DNA from: an uncultured Alphaproteobacteria bacterium | Lineage (GTDB): Bacteria > Pseudomonadota > Alphaproteobacteria > RF32 > CAG-239 | Direction: 5' to 3' | Assembly (NCBI GenBank): GCA_934270475.1 | Contig: CAKQPS010000001.1 | Location: 1-64,000, forward strand | Length of the DNA: 64,000 nucleotides | Position numbers and translations under genes: made by a program | The notes under the pieces: model-generated | Told to the model about the DNA's origin: nothing | The model's input: only the letters and a program-made list of their open reading frames with translations | Database searches by the model: none | Shown here: one piece after another, positions 1-9,454 of the stretch | How the letters are laid out: each line of letters opens with the position of its first letter | Position numbering within the stretch: the first letter of the stretch is position 1

Positions 1-445
1 CATCAGCCGGTGATTGACTGTATAGAATAATCCCTCCACAAAGTCAATAACTTTTTTTCATTTTTTTTACTTTTTTTTCATTTAACGTGTCAAACAAGAA
101 CATATTATCATCTATATCTTATACTTCAATCTGTCATTTAGTTGTAAATACAAATTGTTATTAAGGTTATCCACAGAATGCAGTCGAAAACAACTTTTTT
201 TCAAGTTATTTTGCATTTTATTCAAATAGGCTTTCACTTTATACTTATTAATATATATGCGCCTATAAATATCTTTACCTCTTATTTTTATATTTTCAAA
301 CCGAATCTTTATTTGAGCGATTCGAATTTTGGGTTTAACACTTCTAAAAATAATGAAAAAGAATCGTTTTTATTCTTGATAATATTAATTTGTTCTATAT
401 TATACTATTTGTAAGTATAATTTTAGGAGGAATAAGGATTCTATA
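1..445. other. AT-rich non-coding region upstream of infC
   Basis: No convincing gene lies here. The stretch is very AT-rich with long T runs near 50-80. A match to the DnaA-box consensus TTATCCACA is at 167-175. The only reading frame of note (178-414) has no ribosome binding site and an extreme AT-driven Phe/Ile composition, so it is not called. The last 25 bases hold AGGAGG (425-430) and AAGG (434-437) before the infC start. The region probably carries the infC promoter and leader, but no -35/-10 pair stands out. Confidence 0.6.
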
Positions 446-976
446 ATGAGTGACGCTCAAATGCATGAAGACGACGGACCAAATATTAACGAAAATATTA
501 AAGCAAAACAGGTTCGTCTGATTGACGCCAACAATGAAAATCGCGGCGTTGTTTCGATTCGTGAAGCTTTGTCTTTGGCCGAAGAAGAAGGTTTGGACTT
601 GATTGAAATTTCACCACAGGCGACTCCGCCGGTTTGTAAGATTTTAGATTTTGGTAAATATCGCTATGAACAGCAAAAACGCAAAAATGAAGCCAAGAAA
701 AATCAAAAAGTTGTAGAAGTTAAAGAACTTAAACTACGCCCGATGATTGAGACTCATGACTATGAAGTTAAAGTGAAACAGGCCAGAAAATTTTTGGATC
801 AAGGCAATAAGGTTAAATTTACCATGCGTTTTAAAGGACGTGAACTCAGCGCCAATGATATGGGTAAAAAGATTCTAACTCAAATACTTGACGATTTGGA
901 CGGTGTTTGCAAAGTCGATTCGGAAATGAAACTTGAAGGCAGACAGATGACAATGGTTGTCGCGCCGGCAAAATAA
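446..976 (+). CDS. infC: translation initiation factor IF-3
   Basis: IF-3 binds the 30S subunit, prevents premature 50S joining and checks start-codon/initiator-tRNA pairing. The 176-residue product has the usual two-domain layout: an N-terminal domain with VRLIDANNENRGVVSIREAL and KILDFGKYRYE, a lysine-rich linker, and a C-terminal domain with ELKLRPMIETHDYEVKVKQA and KVKFTMRFKGRE. Length fits the family. The ATG at 446 has AAGG nine bases upstream and a stronger AGGAGG further up. No atypical ATT/ATA start is in frame nearby. rpmI and rplT, common partners of infC, do not follow; a terminator comes straight after. Confidence 0.97.
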   Translation: MSDAQMHEDDGPNINENIKAKQVRLIDANNENRGVVSIREALSLAEEEGLDLIEISPQATPPVCKILDFGKYRYEQQKRKNEAKKNQKVVEVKELKLRPMIETHDYEVKVKQARKFLDQGNKVKFTMRFKGRELSANDMGKKILTQILDDLDGVCKVDSEMKLEGRQMTMVVAPAK

Positions 977-992
977 AATTTCGTTACTTTTC

Positions 993-1024
993 AAAAGCCT
1001 CGTCAGCCACGAGGCTTTTTTTGT
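993..1024 (+). terminator. intrinsic terminator after infC
   Basis: A ten-base stem (AAAAGCCTCG/CGAGGCTTTT) with a seven-base loop runs into a T tract. It lies inside the gap between infC and the next gene. Confidence 0.9.
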
Positions 1025-1040
1025 TATAAAAGGATATAAT

Positions 1041-1853
1041 ATGGGATTTAAAATACTTATTCTTGTTGCCAGTATTGCTATAATAGCCGGATTTATATTG
1101 ATTGTCTGGTCATTCAAAATTGAGCCTAATTTATTGGAAATAAAGCATTATTTCATAAAAAATGAAAATTTAAACGGGCTGCGAATCGTCTACGCTACGG
1201 ACTTTCACATTGAAAAACATGATGTTAAGCGTTTGGATAAAATAATAGCTTCTATTCAGCAACAGAAACCTGATTTAATTTTGCTGGGCGGAGATTTTAT
1301 TAAAGGTCATAATGATTTAAGAACAATGTCACCGGAACGAATCGCGGCAAAACTGCGCAAATTACATGCACCGCTTGGAGTTTTCAGTGTTTTGGGCAAT
1401 CACGACTGGTACATCGGCGGACGGAAGATGAAACACGCGCTGCAAGCTGCCGGTATTGTGGTTTTAGAAAATGACAATGAGGTTATTCCGTTTAACAAAG
1501 GAAAATTTACGCTTGCCGGAGTCGCCGACAAAATTACCTGCGTTGCCGATTCGCATCAGGCGCTTAAAGATACTCCGGAACCGCGAATCCTTTTATCGCA
1601 TACGCCTGATGTTTTACCAGATGTGACGGATTCTGTCGATTTAGTTTTAGCCGGTCACACCCATGGCGGACAAGTAAAACTGCCATTTATCGGCGCGTTG
1701 ATAGTGCCATTGGAACATGGGCGCCGTTATGCCGAAGGATTTATTGAAGAAAACGGAAAGAAAATGATTGTGTCAAAAGGTTTGGGAACCAGCCGCATTT
1801 CAATTCGTTTTAATTGCAAACCGGAAATTGTGGTTATTGAATTTACGAAATGA
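1041..1853 (+). CDS. membrane-anchored calcineurin-like metallophosphoesterase
   Basis: The product resembles the YaeI/YkuE group of metallophosphoesterases. Residues about 4-27 form one hydrophobic anchor, then a two-metal phosphoesterase domain shows all signature blocks in order: ATDFHIEKHD, GGDFIKGH, LGNHDWYIGG, LLSHTPD and AGHTHGGQVKLP. The substrate is unknown; relatives act on phospholipids or UDP-diacylglucosamine, but that cannot be read from sequence. The ATG at 1041 is preferred (AAAGGATATAAT upstream, membrane anchor right after); an earlier start at 957 would overlap infC and its terminator. About 270 residues. Confidence 0.88.
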   Translation: MGFKILILVASIAIIAGFILIVWSFKIEPNLLEIKHYFIKNENLNGLRIVYATDFHIEKHDVKRLDKIIASIQQQKPDLILLGGDFIKGHNDLRTMSPERIAAKLRKLHAPLGVFSVLGNHDWYIGGRKMKHALQAAGIVVLENDNEVIPFNKGKFTLAGVADKITCVADSHQALKDTPEPRILLSHTPDVLPDVTDSVDLVLAGHTHGGQVKLPFIGALIVPLEHGRRYAEGFIEENGKKMIVSKGLGTSRISIRFNCKPEIVVIEFTK

Positions 1854-1949
1854 TGAGTACAGTTATAAATCGTCAAAATTATGATTATTTATTATAGATT
1901 TTATTTATATAAATCATCAAGCAAATTAACCCAAATAAAAAAGTTAAAG

Positions 1950-1980
1950 GCGTCCTGATTTTTATCAAGACGCTTTTCTT
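1950..1980. terminator. hairpin terminator between convergent genes
   Basis: GCGTCCTGAT pairs with ATCAAGACGC (one mismatch) around a four-base loop, with T-rich flanks on both strands, so it can serve the phosphoesterase gene on plus and the unknown gene on minus. Confidence 0.7.
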
Positions 1981-1989
1981 TGCTAGAGT

Positions 1990-2535
1990 TTATGCACCAT
2001 AGTACCCAACGTTTCGGCAATACCGCATTGCCTCGTTAAAGGAATAGCCTTTGGTGAATTTCACCAAAATCTGCTCTTTTTTATTAGACAGGTTTACCAT
2101 TTTAACACTGTCAGCCAGCAGATGCAGGTTTTTACTCAAACTACAAAGCAAAAAGTATTCGCTATTTTCGACTTTTTGCAGCGGAATAGTCACAACGTCG
2201 GTTTTGACAAAGTTAAAAGTTTGAGGAGAGCAGGAGAAAATATAATTTGTTCCGGTCATGGAACCATAAATTTTCCCATCATATTCCACCATGTAGCAGC
2301 AGCCTACATACGAGCCGTCGTCGCGATTAAAAATATTCCGCAGCTTGACGGCGCTTAAATTAATACTGACAACCTTTTTGGTGTCATAGGAGATTGCGAC
2401 ACCCAAACCTGACAAAATATCCTCGGGACTTGCCACTCGATATTCAAAGCTAACCAGCGATTTAACCTTATCGTCTACAAAAGTATTGTTACCCTTTGCA
2501 AACAAATAGCCATACAGCTTTTTAAGCACACTCAT
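1990..2535 (-). CDS. protein of unknown function
   Basis: A 181-residue protein I do not recognise. It has no signal peptide or membrane segment. The middle holds alternating hydrophobic residues (YDGKIYGSMTGTNYIF) suggesting beta structure, and the C-terminus ends in an aromatic tail (YCRNVGYYGA). It is a single gene between two terminators, with no clear ribosome binding site before the ATG. Base composition is like the neighbours. No function is proposed. Confidence 0.6.
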   Translation of the reverse strand: MSVLKKLYGYLFAKGNNTFVDDKVKSLVSFEYRVASPEDILSGLGVAISYDTKKVVSINLSAVKLRNIFNRDDGSYVGCCYMVEYDGKIYGSMTGTNYIFSCSPQTFNFVKTDVVTIPLQKVENSEYFLLCSLSKNLHLLADSVKMVNLSNKKEQILVKFTKGYSFNEAMRYCRNVGYYGA

Positions 2536-2614
2536 ACATAAAAATTTAAATTCGACAATAATTATTAACTGGATTCTAGTATATGCATTTTTATATTTTT
2601 GTCAAGTTTTCATC

Positions 2615-2640
2615 AAAAAAGGCTGCCAAATATGACAGCC
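2615..2640 (-). terminator. terminator of the pnp operon
   Basis: On the minus strand GGCTGTCA pairs with TGGCAGCC around a short AT loop and is followed by six T residues. It lies about 30 bases after the pnp stop. Confidence 0.85.
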
Positions 2641-2666
2641 TTTTTTTTATAATAAGTTTTAGAAAA

Positions 2667-4787
2667 TTATTTTTCCAAATCTTCACCTGTTTCTTGGTTA
2701 ACGCGTTTTGCTGACAATTTAATTTTTCCGCGATTGTCAGAACCCATACATTTAACCCAAATAGTATCGCCTTCTTTATAGAAGTCAGAAACAGAGGCAA
2801 TCCGTTCATTTTTAATTTCTGAAATATGAACCAAACCTTCTGTCTGTCCCAAAAAGCGAACAAATGCACCAAAGTCCATAATTTTTGTAATTACACCTTT
2901 GTATATTTTGCCCTCCTCCGGAACCGCAATAATACCATTGATAATATCGATAGCTGCTTCACAATTTTCACTGTTATTAGAAGCAATTGTTACCACACCA
3001 TCGTCGGTGATATCAATTTTGGTATTGGTTTTTTCAATAATTTCACGAATAACCTTACCACCGGTACCAATAACTTCACGGATTTTATCTACTGGAATTT
3101 TCATAGAGAAAATACGCGGAGCTTTTGGAGAAACCTGCGGACGTGGCTCGGCTATTGCTTTAGCCATTTCGCCCAAAATGTGAATACGTCCTTCATGAGC
3201 CTGAGCCAAAGCGTTTTTCATAATATCTTTGGTAATGGATGTAATTTTAATATCCATTTGCAAAGCTGTTACACCGTCTTTTGTACCGGCAACTTTGAAA
3301 TCCATATCGCCAAGGTGGTCTTCATCGCCCAAAATATCAGTCAAAATAGCAACACGGCCGTCATTTTCTTTAATCAAGCCCATAGCAATACCGGCAACAG
3401 GCTTTTTCATTGGAACGCCAGCGTCCATCAAAGACAAGCAGGTACCGCAAACGGTCGCCATTGAAGAAGAACCATTAGACTCCATAATATCGGAAACGAC
3501 ACGGATTGTGTATGGGAACACATCTTTATCTTTAGGCAACATCGGGTGAATAGCGCGCCATGCCAATTTACCGTGACCGATTTCACGACGGCCCGGAGTA
3601 CCCAAACGACCACATTCACCAACAGAGAATGGAGGGAAGTTGTAGAACAGCATAAAGTCTTGGTCATATTCAGCTAACAAACCATCCACCAACTGCGCAT
3701 CATCAGGTGTACCCAAAGTGGTGGCAACCATAGCTTGAGTTTCGCCGCGAGTAAACAAGGCTGAACCATGTGCTTCTGGCAACAAACTAACTTCGCACTG
3801 AATTGGGCGAACAGTTTTGGTATCACGACCATCAATACGGTGGCCTGTTGACAGAACTTTTTCACGCATTGTGTGGTGCATAACATTTTCAATAGCATCA
3901 GCAACAAAAGCATTTTCAATTTCATTTTCTGGGTCAATAGAAGCTTTTACTTCTTCAGCCAATTGTCCCAGCACTGTGCCGCGCTCTTGCTTATCGGTAA
4001 TAGAAAAAGCAGCGTTATAGCGGTCGCCGTAATCTTTCATAATACGTTGGCTCAAAGCTTCATATTCCGGAGGAAATGCCGGAACGTCCCATTTTTCTTT
4101 TCCGGCTTCAGCAGCCAATTCTTTAATCATGGCAATAACCGGTTGGAAATTGTCAAAACCAAACATAACAGCGCCAAGCATTGTTTCTTCTGAAAGTTCG
4201 TTTGCTTCAGACTCAACCATCAAAACACCTTCTTCTGTACCGGCAACAGTCAATTCCAATTCAGAAGTTTTCTGTTCTTCAATACTTGGGTTCAAAATGT
4301 ACATACCATCTTTATAGCCAACTTTTGCAGCACCGATTGGTCCCATAAACGGAATGCCAGAAATTGCCAAAGCTGCAGATGCGGCAACCATTGCCACTAC
4401 ATCAGAATCATTCTTTTGGTCATGAGAAACAACTGTACAAATAATTTGCACCTCATTTTTGAAAGCATCTGGAAACAGCGGACGAATCGGGCGGTCAATC
4501 AAACGAGAAATCAAAATTTCGCGTTCTGAAGGTTTACCTTCGCGCTTATTAAAGCCTCCCGGAATTTTACCGGTAGCATAATATTTTTCTTGATAGTTGA
4601 CTGTTAAAGGAAAGAAATCCTGATCAGCTTTAACCTCTTTTGCAGCAACAACCGTTGCCACAACTTTTGTATCTCCATAACTTGCGACTACCGCACCGGT
4701 TGCCTGTCTGGCAATTTTACCGGTTTCCAAAACTAATTTACGTCCGCCCCATTCCATTTCTTTGCGGCATACTTTAAAATCGATCAT
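2667..4787 (-). CDS. pnp: polyribonucleotide nucleotidyltransferase (PNPase)
   Basis: PNPase degrades RNA 3'-to-5' by phosphorolysis, releasing nucleoside diphosphates, as a trimer often bound to the degradosome. The 706-residue product has both RNase PH-like cores (first with INRPIRPLFPD-type region, second containing RREIGHGKLAWRAI and SNGSSSMATVCG), an alpha-helical linker, a KH domain with GTGGKVIREI, and a C-terminal S1 domain (GVITKIMDFGAFVRFLGQTEGL). Length is normal. AAAGGA precedes the ATG. It is last in the leftward operon ligA-truB-rpsO-pnp. Confidence 0.98.
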   Translation of the reverse strand: MIDFKVCRKEMEWGGRKLVLETGKIARQATGAVVASYGDTKVVATVVAAKEVKADQDFFPLTVNYQEKYYATGKIPGGFNKREGKPSEREILISRLIDRPIRPLFPDAFKNEVQIICTVVSHDQKNDSDVVAMVAASAALAISGIPFMGPIGAAKVGYKDGMYILNPSIEEQKTSELELTVAGTEEGVLMVESEANELSEETMLGAVMFGFDNFQPVIAMIKELAAEAGKEKWDVPAFPPEYEALSQRIMKDYGDRYNAAFSITDKQERGTVLGQLAEEVKASIDPENEIENAFVADAIENVMHHTMREKVLSTGHRIDGRDTKTVRPIQCEVSLLPEAHGSALFTRGETQAMVATTLGTPDDAQLVDGLLAEYDQDFMLFYNFPPFSVGECGRLGTPGRREIGHGKLAWRAIHPMLPKDKDVFPYTIRVVSDIMESNGSSSMATVCGTCLSLMDAGVPMKKPVAGIAMGLIKENDGRVAILTDILGDEDHLGDMDFKVAGTKDGVTALQMDIKITSITKDIMKNALAQAHEGRIHILGEMAKAIAEPRPQVSPKAPRIFSMKIPVDKIREVIGTGGKVIREIIEKTNTKIDITDDGVVTIASNNSENCEAAIDIINGIIAVPEEGKIYKGVITKIMDFGAFVRFLGQTEGLVHISEIKNERIASVSDFYKEGDTIWVKCMGSDNRGKIKLSAKRVNQETGEDLEK

Positions 4788-4799
4788 ATATTCTATTCC

Positions 4800-4899
4800 T
4801 TTCTCTTCATCTCTATATCATCTTTATAAAACCTCACCTGTCCAGAAACAGGATTTTTTAGGGGCTGCAAACACAGCCGCAACCCCTTTTTGCCGGATA
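4800..4899 (-). promoter_or_regulatory. structured rpsO-pnp intergenic segment
   Basis: Between the rpsO stop and the pnp start the transcript can fold two hairpins: GGGGTTGC/GCAGCCCC (4861-4886) and CCTGT/ACAGG (4840-4855). Neither is followed by a T tract on the minus strand, so they are not simple terminators. In E. coli this spacer is where RNase III cuts and PNPase controls its own message; the same role here is inference. Confidence 0.45.
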
Positions 4900-5169
4900 T
4901 TACTTACGCAAATCCAACTTTTTAATGATATTCTGGTATCTTTCTTCACTTGTTCTTTTCAAGTGGTCAAGCAAGTGACGACGACGGCTAACCATCTTCA
5001 TCAAACCCAAACGTGAGTGCAAATCTTTTGCATGAACATTGAAGTGTTCAATTAAAGCGTTAATACGATAGGTCCAAATAGCAATTTGAACTTCCGGTGA
5101 ACCGGTGTCATCTGCAGATGTACCGTATTTGGCAATAATTTCTTTTTTAACTTCACTTGTAATCGACAT
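4900..5169 (-). CDS. rpsO: 30S ribosomal protein S15
   Basis: S15 binds 16S rRNA at the three-way junction of helices 20-22 and starts assembly of the platform. The 89-residue protein matches the family end to end: DTGSPEVQIA, HFNVHAKDLHSRLGLMKMV and RRRHLLDHLKR. AAGGAAAG lies before the ATG. It stands 16 bases after truB and before pnp, the classic bacterial order. Confidence 0.98.
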   Translation of the reverse strand: MSITSEVKKEIIAKYGTSADDTGSPEVQIAIWTYRINALIEHFNVHAKDLHSRLGLMKMVSRRRHLLDHLKRTSEERYQNIIKKLDLRK

Positions 5170-5185
5170 CTTTATCTTTCCTTTT

Positions 5186-6088
5186 TTAATCTAAATTAAA
5201 CACGCGAATCGGCGAAATTTTACGTTCATCAATCCGCACCAACGCAATCAAACAACCATGGGAATAAGCTGCCGTACATTCTGACGGTTCAGCGTCATAG
5301 TTTTTAGGCGAAACACTTTGTCCCATACTTAATTTTTTTGCATCTTCTTCCGAAACAGCAATCTCCGCGATGTCGCGCAGAGATGTTTCTATCGGAAGAA
5401 GCAGCTTACGCCGTTCTTCTACATACTCCATTTTTTCTAAATTTTCCAGTAAAATCGTATGTTTAGTATTAAAAATTCCGCATTTTGTGCGTCTTAGCAT
5501 AATCAAATGCCCCAATGTTCCCAAAAATTGCGCCAAATCTTTACCTAAAGTACGGACATAAGTACCTTTGGAACATTCTACTTTAAACTTTGCCGAATCG
5601 GCATATTCTTCCAGCAATTCTAAATTATAAATTTCTATTTCCCGCGGCGGAATAGAAACTTCCTGTCCTTTGCGCGCCAGTTTATATGCTGGCTGACCAT
5701 TGATTTTTATTGCCGAATAGGTGGGCGGAACTTGGGTTATTTTGCCGACAAAATGCGGTATCGCCGCCAAAATTTCATCATGCGACGGAATTTTATTGCA
5801 ACGGGCAATAACCTCGCTGTCCGTGTCATCAGTCACGGTTTGCTCGCCCCATTTAACAATAAATTCATATTCCTTTTTGCCATCGGTTATAAACGGCACC
5901 AGTTTGGTTGCCTCGCCAAAAGCAATGGGCAAAACTCCGCTGGCAAACGGATCCAAAGTTCCGGTATGTCCGTTTTTATTGGCGTGCATAAGCCACCGCG
6001 TTTTACCCACAACTTCTGTGGAGCCCATGCCACATGGCTTGTCCACAATCAGCCAGCCGTTTACATTGTCAGCTTTTGTATGTTTCAT
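5186..6088 (-). CDS. truB: tRNA pseudouridine(55) synthase
   Basis: TruB makes pseudouridine 55 in the T loop of most tRNAs. The 300-residue product shows NGWLIVDKPCGMGST at the N-terminus and the catalytic-aspartate motif HTGTLDPFASGVLPI, then the family blocks PPTYSAIKINGQPAYKLAR and CSKGTYVRTLGKDL. A C-terminal PUA-like segment follows. The start overlaps the ligA stop by four bases (ATGA), so the two are translationally coupled. It precedes rpsO. Confidence 0.97.
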   Translation of the reverse strand: MKHTKADNVNGWLIVDKPCGMGSTEVVGKTRWLMHANKNGHTGTLDPFASGVLPIAFGEATKLVPFITDGKKEYEFIVKWGEQTVTDDTDSEVIARCNKIPSHDEILAAIPHFVGKITQVPPTYSAIKINGQPAYKLARKGQEVSIPPREIEIYNLELLEEYADSAKFKVECSKGTYVRTLGKDLAQFLGTLGHLIMLRRTKCGIFNTKHTILLENLEKMEYVEERRKLLLPIETSLRDIAEIAVSEEDAKKLSMGQSVSPKNYDAEPSECTAAYSHGCLIALVRIDERKISPIRVFNLD

Positions 6089-8166
6089 CTTGTCATTTCC
6101 AAAAATTCATCTTCAGTTAAAATCTTTACTCCGAGTTCCTGCGCTTTTTTGGCTTTGGAGCCGGCATCTTCTCCCATAACCACATAATCCGTATGCCCAG
6201 ATACCGAACCAGCAACTTTAGCGCCGCATTTCTGCGCCATAGCCTTAGCTTCGGCGCGGGCTAAACCAGCAAGTGTACCGGTAAACACCACCGTTTTACC
6301 GTTCAGCGGCGAATCCGAAACAATTTCTGCAACATACTCTTCAACTGTCACATATTTCAGCAGCTCTGCAATAGTTTTCTGATTATGTTCTTCACAGAAA
6401 AATTCAACAATATCTGTTCCCATAGAAGCGCCAATACCATCTATTGTTACCAACTTTTCAGTTTCACGTTTTTCCATATCGTGCTGCAGAGTTGTAAAAG
6501 TTCCATAGTTTTTAGCCAACAGCAAAGCCGTGGCCGCACCGACTTGCGGAATACCCAACGCATAAATAAAACGCGGCAAAGAAATTATACGGCGGCTGTT
6601 TATAGCGGCAAACAATTTTTTGACCGACAATCGCCCCCAGCCGGCGCGTTTTTCTAAATGCAAAGCCCGAGTGTTTTGACTGAACAAGTCGTCTTCCGGC
6701 GCTTGATTTCTTTCTTCTAAGGTAAAAATATCGGCAGGACTATGCAAAAAGCCTTCATCAAAAAATTCTTCAATAACTTTATCGCCCAGCCCGACAATAT
6801 CAAACGCTTCTTTAGAAACAAAATGCTTTAAGCGTTCTTTTGCCTGTGCCGGACAGGTCAAACCGCCGGTGCAGCGGCGAATCGCCTCATTTTCTTCACG
6901 AATGGCGTGCGCACCGCATTCCGGACAAATAGTCGGAAACTCATACGGCTGCGAATCCGCCGGACGCTTATCCAAAATCACTTCCACAACTTGCGGAATA
7001 ACATCACCGGCACGCTGAATCACCACCATATCGCCAATGCGAAAATCTTTGCGTTTGATTTCATCTTCATTATGCAAAGTAGCATGCGAAACAAGCACTC
7101 CGCCCACGTTTACAGGCTCCAAATCGGCAACCGGCGTTAAAGCTCCGGTACGTCCAACCTGAACACGAATATTATTGATACGGGTTATCGCCTGCTCTGC
7201 CGGAAATTTATGAGCAATCGCCCAGCGCGGCGTGCGGGTTAAAAAGCCGAGGCGTTCCTGCAATTCTATGGAATTAACCTTATAAACCAAGCCATCAATA
7301 TCATACGGCAAATCGGCGCGAATCTCCATAATATGAGCAAAATTCTTTTCAATCTCGGCAATAGAATTGCAAACTTTATTGTTAGGATTTATCGGGAAGC
7401 CCCACTCCTGCAATTTTGCAAAAAATTCTTCCTGCGTCTGCCATTGGCGTTCCGATACTTCGCCCCAGGTATAAGCCCAAATACTCAGCTTGCGCTCGGC
7501 TGTAACTTTCGGATTTAACTGACGCAGTGAACCGGCAGCGGCATTGCGGGGATTGGCAAATATTTTCTTTTTTTCCGCCGCATTTTTTTCATTCAGCGCC
7601 AAAAAATCTTTTTTAGCCATATAAACTTCGCCGCGTACTTCGAGCACTTCCGGAACTTCTGCAGGCAGCTGCAGTGGGAGCTGGCGAATCGTCTTTAAGT
7701 TTTCAGTTATATCTTCGCCGACCACGCCGTCGCCGCGGGTAGCTCCCGAAACGAATCGACCATTTTCATAGCGCGCGGCAAAAGACAAACCGTCAATTTT
7801 CAGCTCAGCCATAAACGGAATATTCTCTGACGTATTCAGAAAACGTTTTACACCTTGCACAAAATCTTCAACCTCTTCAATAGAAAAGACATCGGCTAAA
7901 GACAGCATCGGAAAACGATGTTCTATTTTATTGAATTTGCTTTGCACTGCGGCACCGACACGCTTAGACGGACTGTCGGCACGCACTAAATCCGGATAGA
8001 TTTTTTCGATTGCCGTGTTGCGGTGTTTCAGCTTGTCATATTCGGCATCGGTCAAATACGGCTCGTCATTTTGATAATAAGCATTATCGGAGCGGGCAAT
8101 TTCCGCCGCCAAATAAGCCAATTCCGCCGCCGCTTCTTCACGGCTTAGTTCTGCAGGTTCTTTCAT
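6085..8166 (-). CDS. ligA: NAD-dependent DNA ligase
   Basis: LigA seals nicks in DNA using NAD+. The 693-residue protein has the full domain series: N-terminal Ia domain, adenylation domain with the lysine in AELKIDG (about residue 122), OB fold, four-cysteine zinc finger (CPECG at one end, CTGGLTCPAQA at the other), helix-hairpin-helix region, and a C-terminal BRCT domain (GKTVVFTGTLAGLARAEAKA). AAAGGAGA precedes the ATG. It heads the operon with truB, where rbfA or infB is more usual, so the gene order has been rearranged. Confidence 0.98.
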   Translation of the reverse strand: MKEPAELSREEAAAELAYLAAEIARSDNAYYQNDEPYLTDAEYDKLKHRNTAIEKIYPDLVRADSPSKRVGAAVQSKFNKIEHRFPMLSLADVFSIEEVEDFVQGVKRFLNTSENIPFMAELKIDGLSFAARYENGRFVSGATRGDGVVGEDITENLKTIRQLPLQLPAEVPEVLEVRGEVYMAKKDFLALNEKNAAEKKKIFANPRNAAAGSLRQLNPKVTAERKLSIWAYTWGEVSERQWQTQEEFFAKLQEWGFPINPNNKVCNSIAEIEKNFAHIMEIRADLPYDIDGLVYKVNSIELQERLGFLTRTPRWAIAHKFPAEQAITRINNIRVQVGRTGALTPVADLEPVNVGGVLVSHATLHNEDEIKRKDFRIGDMVVIQRAGDVIPQVVEVILDKRPADSQPYEFPTICPECGAHAIREENEAIRRCTGGLTCPAQAKERLKHFVSKEAFDIVGLGDKVIEEFFDEGFLHSPADIFTLEERNQAPEDDLFSQNTRALHLEKRAGWGRLSVKKLFAAINSRRIISLPRFIYALGIPQVGAATALLLAKNYGTFTTLQHDMEKRETEKLVTIDGIGASMGTDIVEFFCEEHNQKTIAELLKYVTVEEYVAEIVSDSPLNGKTVVFTGTLAGLARAEAKAMAQKCGAKVAGSVSGHTDYVVMGEDAGSKAKKAQELGVKILTEDEFLEMTR

Positions 8167-8238
8167 ATTGTCTCCTTTGCTTTTAATATAAAGCCAAAGG
8201 CAATAATGTCAATTTTTTCGGAATATTTATTACAGATA

Positions 8239-8263
8239 TAAAAAAAAGCGGCATCGCTGCCGC
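8239..8263 (-). terminator. terminator of ychF
   Basis: GCGGCA/TGCCGC stem with a four-base loop, then an eight-T run on the minus strand, directly after the ychF stop. Confidence 0.9.
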
Positions 8264-8270
8264 CTCACAC

Positions 8271-9380
8271 TTAAACATTAAACAAGAAATTCATTAAATC
8301 GCCGTCCTGAACGACATATTCCTTACCCTCAGAGCGCATTTTTCCGGCATCTTTACAGCCTTGTTCACCGCCGAACTGCACATAATCATCATAAGAAATT
8401 GTTTCGGCGCGAATAAAACCACGTTCAAAATCGGTATGAATAATTCCGGCGCATTGCGGAGCTTTCATCCCTTTAACAAAAGTCCAAGCGCGAACTTCTT
8501 TCGGTCCGGCTGTAAAATAGGTCTGCAAGCCCAAAAGATTGTAGCCGGCGCGGATAATTTTTGCCAATCCGGTTTCTTCCAAGCCCAAAGCACTCAAAAA
8601 TTCTTGCTTTTCACTTTCAGATTCCAGTTGCGCAACTTCCGACTCAATTTCGGCTGAAATAATAACCGACTCAGCACCTTCGTCAGCTGCCATTTTCTGC
8701 ACAGCTTTTGAAAATTCATTACCGGTTGCCGCCGAATCCTCATCAACATTGCAAACATACAAAACAGGTTTAGAAGTCAGCAGCTGCAGCATTTTATAGC
8801 TCTTTACCGCTTCTTTATCCTGAGCATCCGGCGCGGCAGAACGCGCAGGCTTACCGGCTTGCAAAGCGGCAATAATCGGCTCCATAACCCGCACGTTTAC
8901 GGCTGCGTCCTTATCTCCGGCCGTAGCTTTTTTACGCAGCTGGTCAATTCTTTTTTGCAGCGAATCTAAATCGGCAATCATCAATTCTGTTTTCACAATA
9001 TCCGCATCACGCACCGGATCAACAGTTCCCTCAACGTGAGTGATATTATCATTTTCAAAACAGCGTAAAACGTGGATTATAGCGTCTGTTTCACGAATAT
9101 TGGCCAAAAACTGATTTCCCAAGCCCTCGCCTTTTGACGCGCCTTTTACCAAACCGGCAATATCAACAAACTCCAACTGTGTCGGCACCACGTTTTTAGG
9201 CTGAACCATTTCAACCAATTTATCCAAACGTTTATCCGGAACGGCAACCCGACCGGTGTTTGGCTCAATTGTGCAAAACGGAAAATTCGCGGCCTGAGCG
9301 GCAATTGTTTGTGTTAAAGCGTTAAAAAGCGTAGACTTGCCGACATTCGGCAAACCAACGATACCACAGTTAAATCCCAT
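8271..9380 (-). CDS. ychF: redox-regulated ATPase/GTPase YchF (Obg family)
   Basis: YchF is an Obg-family P-loop protein that hydrolyses ATP in preference to GTP and binds ribosomes; its exact role is debated. The product has the P-loop GLPNVGKSTLFNAL, the switch/G3 region VDIAGLVKGASKGEGLGNQFL, a coiled-coil insertion, the NVDE variant of the G4 motif typical of YchF, and a C-terminal TGS-like domain (FTAGPKEVRAWTFVKG). The ATG at 9380 has AGGAG eight bases upstream, better than the TTG two codons earlier. 369 residues. Confidence 0.97.
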   Translation of the reverse strand: MGFNCGIVGLPNVGKSTLFNALTQTIAAQAANFPFCTIEPNTGRVAVPDKRLDKLVEMVQPKNVVPTQLEFVDIAGLVKGASKGEGLGNQFLANIRETDAIIHVLRCFENDNITHVEGTVDPVRDADIVKTELMIADLDSLQKRIDQLRKKATAGDKDAAVNVRVMEPIIAALQAGKPARSAAPDAQDKEAVKSYKMLQLLTSKPVLYVCNVDEDSAATGNEFSKAVQKMAADEGAESVIISAEIESEVAQLESESEKQEFLSALGLEETGLAKIIRAGYNLLGLQTYFTAGPKEVRAWTFVKGMKAPQCAGIIHTDFERGFIRAETISYDDYVQFGGEQGCKDAGKMRSEGKEYVVQDGDLMNFLFNV

Positions 9381-9454
9381 AATCAAAACTCCTAACGGGC
9401 TGTATTTCTTAAAATTTTATTTGTTATAGACAATTAGCCTCCGCTTTGCAAGCA

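Noticed and set aside
178..414. 78-codon reading frame upstream of infC
   Set aside because: No ribosome site, extreme AT-driven composition (mostly Phe, Ile, Leu, Tyr, Asn), and no family resemblance; it looks like random open frame in AT-rich DNA.
2826..4317. Several long frames on the plus strand across pnp
   Set aside because: They are antisense to a clear pnp gene and have low-quality compositions; nothing supports translation.
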